The position numbers and the translations under genes were made by a program. DNA of 64,000 nt from Phialocephala subalpina (Eukaryota > Ascomycota > Leotiomycetes > Helotiales > Mollisiaceae), in the NCBI GenBank assembly GCA_900073065.1, contig FJOG01000013.1:213227-277226 (forward strand). Direction: 5' to 3'. Every line of letters begins with the position of its first letter. Within the stretch, counting starts at the first letter, position 1. Positions 56,987-64,000 of the stretch are shown here, in pieces. Under the pieces are notes generated by a model. The model saw nothing but the letters and a program-made list of their open reading frames with translations, was not told where the DNA came from and did not search any database.

Positions 56987-59961
56987 TTATACATACTGCT
57001 TTCCCAACCAATAAAGCGCACTCCCAAACCCCATATTAATAACAAGATGCTGCCCCAAACACCACGCCATACTATACAAATACTTCGGACTAAACACCGT
57101 CCAAATAAAAAGATGCGTCCTCAACAACGTACAAGCCGCCATAACAAACACCAAACTACTCGTCACGAAAACCGTCAATAAACTCAAATACTGTCTCAAC
57201 AAATCTTCCTTCCCAGTCTTGCTTAAATTCAGAAGCAGGAGATTTGTTGCTGAAGTCCAGAAAATGGGGCCGGACCAGTTACTGACGAAAGTTAGAATGC
57301 CGACGGCGATGACATTGTAGCCGGAGACGCCGTTGTAGGCGGAAGAGAGGTCGACGGAGGAGATGGCGTTGGAGCCGCCAAAGGAGAAAAAGGATAGGTG
57401 TTGGAGGAGGAGGGAGGTGGTGGTTATTTCTATGAGGTTGAGGTCCATGCTGTTGAGGAGGTAGTATTGGATCTCGAAGAGGAGAAGTAAGGGAATGTTG
57501 GTTGCTCTTGATTGAGTGATGAGGAAAAGGGTAAGTAAATCGTGTATGGTTCGCATTGTGTCTGAAATTTGTTAGTGGTGTGGTAAGATATTAATGGGTA
57601 GTACATGCTGTTAGGTCCAGGATTCTTCCTTGGACTGAATCCTGAAATCAAAGTGTAGACCAATGCAAGAGCAATAGCTATGAAAGCTATCCTAGCTCGT
57701 GCCACCAGCGAGACACCGACTTCACTATCAGCCATCGATTTTGCAATGCCAACCATAAGCTCAGGCGAATCCTCGTGAGTAAAAGCCAGCTTGAAAGTCA
57801 AGCCTGCAGTAGCTAAGGTGGTCGCAATTGCTCCTGCAGCAATTTGTGGAAAACGAGGAAACGCTCGGGCAGCAAGACATTGGAGGTTCCATAGATATGA
57901 GAGTCCAACAAGAGACCACAGCACGTATCGGTGCTCTGAGAAGAATGTTCGGGCTATGTCTGGTTCGCCTGCGAACTTCTGGCCTGTTTGATTCCACCTC
58001 CGGGCTACTCTTGTCACAACGAGAATTGCTATTGAGCTGCCTGCAAGCAGGCGTGGATTGATCGTCCCTTTGCGGTAACTATCGAGGAATTAGATCCAAG
58101 CTCCATTTCAAGAGTGCAGAACGTACCATTTCAACCACAGTAATATCAGCCATGCAGTGGTCGCCCAATACCAGAAATGATGCTCTTCCTCAACATAGCT
58201 ACTAGCAAACATCATGATGCCGTAGACCAGAGAAATCCCGATGATGGGTGATGTCTCTCCGACGGCGCTGGCAACTGTTGGGCCAGCTGCAATGGCAGCA
58301 AGTGACAGAGCAGCGGTTGCTACTGACTGACCAGTCACAAGCTTAGGCATATCATAATTGCTTGCAGTGCTGCTCATGAGCTCTTGTGCTTGTTTGAGCC
58401 ACTTTCTTCATTTAGTGTCTATTTCCATTGGGAATGGCAATAACTTACCTTAGCTACAGAGTATAGCCAATCTTCGGTATTCTCATAATCGTTCTCAGGT
58501 CCCGGTAAAGTCTGCAAGATACCTCTCCATCGGCATGAGAGCTCATCAACGTCATCTGGAAACCTTTCACAGTCTGAGGAAGGGCCAGCAATCCCGAAAG
58601 AGAGAAATGTAGCAGTAACAACATTGAGAATTTGTCTGGCATTACGAAACATGATTTGGACTTTATCGCTCTCTATTCTAGGTCAGTATCTCGTTGGTCT
58701 CGATAGGATGTGAGCACCTACTGTTTGACCAGAAAGGAAGGAAATGGGGAATGAATGTTCCGAGATTGTTTCTGGGGACTGGAAAGCCAAGCAGTGATCC
58801 AAGTGTAGGAGCTATGTCTGATTGTTCGATGGTAAAGTAGTATTGAAAGTCCTCCTTGTATGGTGAAGGAGACTGAACACCTTTACCAACCGTTTTCAGT
58901 TTTGGTGATATGAAAACAAGAGCAGGCGAAGTCTCTCCTGGCGCAGAGCCACCATGATTGCCCGCATCGTTCATGCCATGGTCTCCGAGAAGCACTAGTA
59001 GTGTTGATTCAAGGTGGTCCTGGCTTGTTATAGCTTCGTAGATTTGGCTCACAATGCCGTCCATTTCATGTTGTTTTGGTATCATATTGGGTCTAGATTT
59101 AGTTAGTATAATTTAGTACAATTCGGTGGAACAGTCATGCCCTCGGGGACCTGTTTTATGGCCAATATGATCTAGTCCTAGATAATGTAGAACCATAGTG
59201 TTCCAGTCATCATTTCTCAATTCCTCTGGGACGTGTCTGGTGACATTATTGTCTACTTCTGTGAAATCCTAACAATATATATTCAGCTGTGCTAAATACA
59301 GACATGACACCTGAACTAACCGAAACGAAGAAGCTTGATGTTCCATCTGCTCGATCAAATGTATCGGGGAAGAGCTTCAACCAAGTATCATCTCCGTACA
59401 TGACCAATTTGCCAGTCTCTTTTGCTTTCATTTGTGCAATCCAGGTATCTTGGGTCGAAAGTGTAGAGGATGTATCAGATTCTGCAAAGTTGAGAATCAC
59501 ATCCAGGAAGGAGGGTATAGAGCCTGTAGTAATAGCCTTGATCCTCGGCATTGTTATGGTTGGAGAGGTAGCATGGGCAGTAAATGGGAGAGCTGCTCCA
59601 TTCGAAATGAGGCTGTGTGGTTTGTCAGTCTCGAGACTCTAGAAGCTATAGGATACGGTACATGCCTTTGTGTAAAGCCAAATCCAGAGACATTGCCATA
59701 GACAAAGTCACTGCATCGATCAGCCTCCTTCTGCCATCCAATGCATGGAGGATCCTACCTCCGAAGTGCATCCACTACCATGAATATGACCTTGTCGAAC
59801 GGTGCCTCCGGCAGTGCCTCATATCCTTCCAAAGCTTCATATTGGGCCAGACCAGAGAGGAAAGGTTTGTAAGGGAAGAAGCCGCTGGCGAAGATCAGTA
59901 TTGCGACTGGTATGAGGACATTGGCGGCAAGGAGGCCGAAGGTTGAAACTCGGTTGGACAT
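56987..59961 (-). CDS. LAS21: GPI ethanolamine phosphate transferase 2 (Las21/Gpi7)
   Basis: ER multi-pass enzyme predicted to add phosphoethanolamine to the second mannose of GPI anchors. ATG 59961 opens MSNRVSTFGLLAANVLIPVA, a signal anchor, then FDKVIFMVVDALRSDFVYG (the serine/aspartate metal-site motif; the first intron splits it), HATSPTITMPRIKAITTG with the catalytic Thr, LVMYGDDTWLKLFP, VLHYLGLDHIGHKTGP and LLVLLGDHGMNDAGNHGG with further metal ligands of the alkaline-phosphatase superfamily. About nine short GT-AG introns separate the pieces. The C-terminal half has many hydrophobic segments (VATAALSLAAIAAGPTVASA, IAFIAIALALVYTLI, LSLLTVFVTSSLVFVMA) and ends ALYWLGKQYV, TAA at 56987-56989. 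Converges on RMP1 with 129 bp between. Confidence 0.92.
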
Positions 59962-60400
59962 GTTGCTGTACTTGAGCAACTACAGCAGTGAGGTTAGCAG
60001 ATCTCCAAGAGATGTATCAGCTGAGGTAGTGCTGGGTGAGAATCTGCCATTGTTCTCCCAGGTACAATTGTTGCTTAGGAGCGGAAGTCGCGCTCAAGCA
60101 ATCTGGCATTGACCAACGCGTTTAAATCTCGGAATCCGATACGAGGCCTGATAAGAAATTCATTGTGTGAACTTTGCTGAGGACCTCGAGCAGTGGCAAA
60201 GCCAGGGGGAAATGTCCGAGGCAAATTCAGTCATCAATTCATTGCAATATGCTTGATATGAGAGCCACAGAATGCCCTACTTTGAAAGAATCGCCCAATG
60301 CGCCAGCAAATGCACCCAAGACAGACGTCTCACAATGCCAGAACTCCCCCACCATGTATTCATAAACGCCAGTTCTCTGCAGAAGACAGTATCGAATGCC
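59962..60400. other. LAS21 promoter and UPF0642 3' flank
   Basis: 439 bp between two minus-strand genes. No further gene is supported; it should hold the LAS21 promoter. Confidence 0.4.
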
Positions 60401-60900
60401 CTATTTTTTGCCCCTCGACTTCCCAACCTTCTTCCCGTTCTTATACTTTGGGAATACGATCGAGGATTTCCGGCTGCTTCGTCTCTTCTCAATTCTGCCT
60501 TTCCCAGTGGATTTTGATCGCGTGGTAGCTTTGGTATGGTCTTGACCTATCTCCATCTCTGCGAAAGCAACATCAGTTATACTGCCATGAACTCGATCAA
60601 GGAGATCTGGTAGCTTACCTTCCGTCTCCTTCTTGTCTGCGTCGGCGACTGCATTGTTGTCTTCTGAAGCAGCTACATCATGTTAGCAGCCTGCCATTCC
60701 AATGCCTAGGAAGAGAACATACGGTCTTCCGCATCCATAGCCACATCCTCCTTCGCTGGCTCAGGCTTTGGCTGCGATGCTAATTCCAATAGCTTTGCTG
60801 AGAGTCTCTCTACTCTGGCGCTTTCTACAGGACCGAAGACTTTGCTCTTGAGTTTGGCATTGTTCGCCTTCTTTGTGCTTGCTCGTGCGCCTTTCGCCAT
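60401..60900 (-). CDS. UPF0642/DUF2423 small basic nucleolar-type protein
   Basis: Homologous in layout to yeast YBL028C, a small basic nucleolar protein implicated in ribosome biogenesis. ATG at 60900 starts MAKGARASTKKANNAKLKSK, the conserved DUF2423 opening, followed by VFGPVESARVERLSAKLLEL. After an acidic DVAMDAED segment an intron starts at a GTATGT donor (about 60723) and a short middle exon reads DNNAVADADKKETE. A second intron (GTAAGC donor near 60620) leads to the last exon, which ends KSSIVFPKYKNGKKVGKSRGKK and TAG at 60403-60401. The basic GKKxGKxxGKK end is typical of the family. Divergent from the SUMO ligase gene, 370 bp between starts. Confidence 0.85.
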
Positions 60901-61270
60901 GACTGACGAGCTTGTGTGGATGTGAATTGAGATTGTGGGTGGTGAATGTTCGTTCCCTAATTCAATTCAAATTATTCGAGTTCAATTCCATTCACCCAAA
61001 ACTTCAGTGGAAGAATAAATTCCTCGCTCAATTAGGTTTAGACTCCTCGATTCTGCCATCCATCTGTACACCGCACGGAAGGCGCATCATCTCTGTGCAG
61101 AAGCCTCCCACTGCAGCCTCAAAAGAATCACCATTGGCGATAGAGCTTGCTATTTGCGAAGACTGACAAAGACCTCGACTCTTCAACGTTCCTCCTAAAG
61201 ATCACCAACCTTCTAGATACCTCCTTATGCCTTCGCGCACTGAGGAAGACCTTTCTGCCAATTAAGAGAA
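60901..61270. promoter_or_regulatory. Divergent promoter UPF0642/SIZ1
   Basis: 370 bp between divergent starts. It contains TTCAATTCAAATTATTCGAG-type AT-rich words and a CT-rich leader just before the ATG at 61271. No gene is visible. Confidence 0.35.
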
Positions 61271-63259
61271 ATGGCCTCGATGGGAGGCGGCTATCTCGAT
61301 CCTGAGCCGCTCATTCGACTCGTGAAGTCCTCAGGACTCCTCAACAAGCAACTGCAATCCATATGTACATTTGAAGGCCTCCCAAAGCTTGGCGTTAAGG
61401 CAGATCTTCAAAGCCGAATAACAGAGAGTCAGTCTACGCGCTCAGCCTTGTCCCTTCTTATTTGGGCCCTAACATTCACTCTATGCTCTTTTCACCTTCA
61501 GCTTTCCCACTAACACCATGATTTCTAGGAATCAAACACTACGCCAACGGCAACAACGCCCAAGGCCTTGAACGAATGAGACAACTTCTCAAGAATCCGA
61601 ATATGGCCCCGACGACGGGATATCCGCGCGCTGAAGCAATGGCAAGTGGCTCGTCATCTGCGGCTCACTCCCCCGCACCAGGCCTCCAAAATCCATATGT
61701 GAACGCGACAGGAGGTGGTGGCTACAATGCAGGAGGCGCCGCAATGGGTTATCGTCCTATTGGAAATCCGAGTAAGCTTGTACCACGTTCTGCGGTGGAG
61801 TTCGCGTTCTGACTGTGCTCTAGGAATCGAATTTAAGTCAAGTCCCTACTACGAGATTCAGGAGCAACTCGTTCCCCCGGTTGTGTGTGAAGGTATGACA
61901 CATTTCTACCGATTATTGGAGAACGGCTGCTGATGTTTCCCCTCAGTGATGCAACACCATCGGCATACTGTCAAGACCACTCTGAGAGTCAATGACCGTC
62001 CGATTTTAAGCCGCCTGAGCCTCGACCCCACACTTCGCATAATGGTCTTCTGCTCTATGGAAGGTGTAGGCAAGCAGGATATTGCATTCCCACATCAAAG
62101 CGAGATAAAGGTTAATACAGGCGAAGTCAAGGCGAACTTACGTGGTCTGAAGAATAAACCTGGCTCTACCAGGGCTGTCGATATAACCAAGGAGCTGCGT
62201 CTCAATCCTGCTCACTATGTGAATACGGTGGAGATGACGTACGCCCTTACTTCCAAGGTAGATGGAAATGTTCCTCCCCCTCTCACAATTTCTTCACCGT
62301 CGCGTCTTCCCCTTTGCACCGCATATAAGTATTCGTCGGCTGACTCTATACAGAAATACTACCTCATGCTCTACGTGGTCAAAGCCATACCCGTCACAGA
62401 CCTTGTGAAGAAGCTAGAGGCTGGCAAGCGAATTACAGAGAAATCAGTCATTGACGAAAGTAAGGATTTCTTCTAATAGTAGAGAAACCAAGACTAATGC
62501 TCTTCCAGTGCTCAACAAAGCCCGCGATGCTGATATCGTGACAACTGCCTCGGTTCTGTCACTCAAATGCCCCCTATCAACCCTGAGAATTGATCTACCA
62601 TGTCGGTCAATCGCGTGTAAGCATAATCAGTGCTTTGACGCCACATCGTACCTACAGTTGCAGGAGCAGGGTCCTACGTGGTTATGTCCAATATGCAACA
62701 ATCCAGCTCCTTTCGAGTCGTTGGCTGTTGACGAGTATGTCACATGTGGTTGGGCTGCCAAACAATTGCTAATCTGCTAAAAAGATACGTAAAGAACATA
62801 CTGAAGAGCACTTCAAAATCAGTCGATCAGGTTACTATACAACCAGATTCAAAGTGGGAGTTACACACCAGAAAAGAACCTGTCAATCCATCTCGGTCTA
62901 GTGGTGTGGCGAGCGATTCTGACGACGACCTTATCGAGATTACCAAGTCGGGGGACAGCATCAGGATGAGTGCTCCTCGATCTTTCAAAACACCTGTATC
63001 AATGGCATCCCAACAATCTCGAGAACCTTCAGCCTCTTCTGGACCGCCTCGAGACCCCCCGAATACAGGCTCGACGAGTTCGAAGCGCACAATCTCAGCT
63101 GTCATCGACCTCACATCAAGTGGAGACGAAGACGACGAGCCGATTGCCAGACCTCCAAAGCGGCCGATGACCAATGGTTATGGCACACCGTCGAACGTAC
63201 CAACATACAGGCCGGCACCTATGCCGCCTGTCAACGGTTTGCCTCCTCGTCCGATCTGA
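61271..63259 (+). CDS. SIZ1: SUMO E3 ligase, SIZ/PIAS family
   Basis: Predicted ligase that transfers SUMO from Ubc9 to nuclear and septin-type substrates. Order of parts: an N-terminal SAP-like region (DPEPLIRLVKSSGLLNKQLQ, then GLPKLGVKADLQSRI); a Gly/Ala-rich linker; a PINIT domain starting EFKSSPYYEIQEQLVPPV and continuing TVKTTLRVNDRPILSRL and KYYLMLYVVKAIPVTDLV; an SP-RING with LSLKCPLSTLRIDLPCRSIA, CKHNQCFDATSYLQLQ and TWLCPICNNPAPFE carrying the zinc-binding Cys/His pattern; then two SUMO-interacting motifs, DDDLIEITKSG and VIDLTSSGDEDDE. Introns follow SRITE, GNPS, PPVVCE, the segment before KYYLML, VIDE and VDEY. Ends NGLPPRPI. The C-terminal tail is short, nearer the usual Pezizomycotina form than yeast Siz1. 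The symbol follows yeast; a one-to-one relation is not shown. Confidence 0.9.
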
Positions 63260-64000
63260 TTGAGCCTTTCTTTCCTTTTTCTTTATGCATATCACGATTG
63301 CGGCGCCCTCTGTATGTTAGTTTATGATTCCCAGGGCTTATGAGGCGTTATTCGCAAAGACACTGGCATGGAACGGAGTTACTTGAAGGTGTCTCGGCGA
63401 AGAAGGAACAGTGGAGCTTTTGCTTACCATTTGCTTCGGTTGAGCATAAGATAGCGTGCGAATTGACAGAAGGTCTTCTCGAATTTGCCAAAGGCAAAAT
63501 CGTTGCTTTGGGGAATCATGATGGCTCTGACATTTCGTCAGGTGTCACCGAAGATTTGTCTGCGGACTTTATGTATGTAGAGGAATTATGACTCTTTACA
63601 AACAGGTTTGTATCTCTTTCAGAGGTGAGTGTGATGCAGATTGAGCACAAGAGATTTGTTTTCCGGCCCAGCAGGACTGGGTCTTTGCAACATGTCTGCT
63701 TGGGGAAGAACCTTCCACGGCAGCATATATACCATCCTTGAAAGTTGCTGACGTTGAAACAGTTTTCGACGAGATCAATTCATTGTACACTTGAAGGAGA
63801 ACTTGGGCTTTTCCCTTGACGCTACTTCTCCAGGTCATTCAAGTACAAACCAGCTAAGAGACCTGACGCTCCTCCTATTCCTTCCCGCTTTTGTAAGTCC
63901 GCTCAGAGTTATACCCCCAAGTTATTCCTACTCTTCGTCGTCTCTCTTAACCATGTTCCCGCCGTTTTAACCGAAAGGGCGACGAATCTCGGAAATCTCA
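63260..64000. other. Right-edge region, no recognisable gene
   Basis: It follows the SUMO ligase stop. Two open stretches (plus 63340-63591 and minus 63596-63838) have somewhat protein-like composition but no family match. The window ends before any further gene can be judged. Confidence 0.35.

Noticed and set aside
1..64000. CRISPR array, bacterial operon or prophage
   Set aside because: The genes are intron-bearing fungal genes; no regularly spaced repeats were seen.

Overview
The window is nuclear DNA of a filamentous ascomycete (Pezizomycotina). The signs are short GT-AG introns of about 45-130 bp in most genes, a HET-domain gene, a cellobiose dehydrogenase, an NRPS-like carboxylate reductase, a solitary 5S rRNA gene away from any rDNA array, and housekeeping genes of typical fungal form. 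A leotiomycete (Helotiales-like) host is my guess from overall protein flavour and is not proven here. A 439-bp run of N (21856-22294) marks an assembly gap.

Layout. 1-1.2 kb: nothing recognised. 1.2-7.5 kb: housekeeping block with a mitochondrial 3-hydroxyacyl-CoA dehydrogenase (minus), the divergently transcribed fork-protection gene TOF1/SWI1, and an N-terminal protein methyltransferase (TAE1/NTM1 type). 7.5-13.2 kb: decayed region holding an orphan first exon of a VOC/glyoxalase-like gene and a broken membrane-anchored S1-protease-like gene. 13.2-20.5 kb: two secreted carbohydrate-active enzymes in tandem, a GH35 beta-galactosidase and a cellobiose dehydrogenase. 20.7-22.5 kb: a broken small secreted NTF2/SnoaL-like gene, a 29-bp inverted repeat and the N gap. 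22.5-26.5 kb: an A-T-R-SDR multidomain enzyme with the architecture of fungal glycine-betaine reductase (ATRR). 26.7-28.1 kb: two head-truncated gene remnants meeting at a breakpoint. 28.7-31.5 kb: a HET-domain protein. 31.9 kb: 5S rRNA. 32.9-33.4 kb: a gamma-glutamylcyclotransferase-like protein. 33.4-45.6 kb: about 12 kb without a recognisable gene. 45.6-47.5 kb: a four-finger C2H2 factor of the AZF1 type. 47.5-50 kb: nothing recognised. 50-63.3 kb: dense housekeeping block with URM1 and ELP2 (divergent), CAF16 and RMP1 (divergent), LAS21/GPI7, a UPF0642/DUF2423 protein and a SIZ/PIAS SUMO ligase (the last two divergent).

How genes work together. URM1 and ELP2 share a 685-bp divergent promoter and act on the same base: Elongator makes the mcm5 part and Urm1 supplies sulfur for the s2 part of mcm5s2U34 in tRNA. 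The GH35 and cellobiose dehydrogenase genes are same-strand neighbours, both predicted secreted, consistent with plant-polysaccharide use. Several accessory genes (S1-like protease, SnoaL-like protein, VOC exon, NmrA-like and SRR1-like fragments, possibly the GGCT-like gene) carry stops, frameshifts or truncations, so the 7-34 kb part looks like a turnover zone between two conserved blocks.
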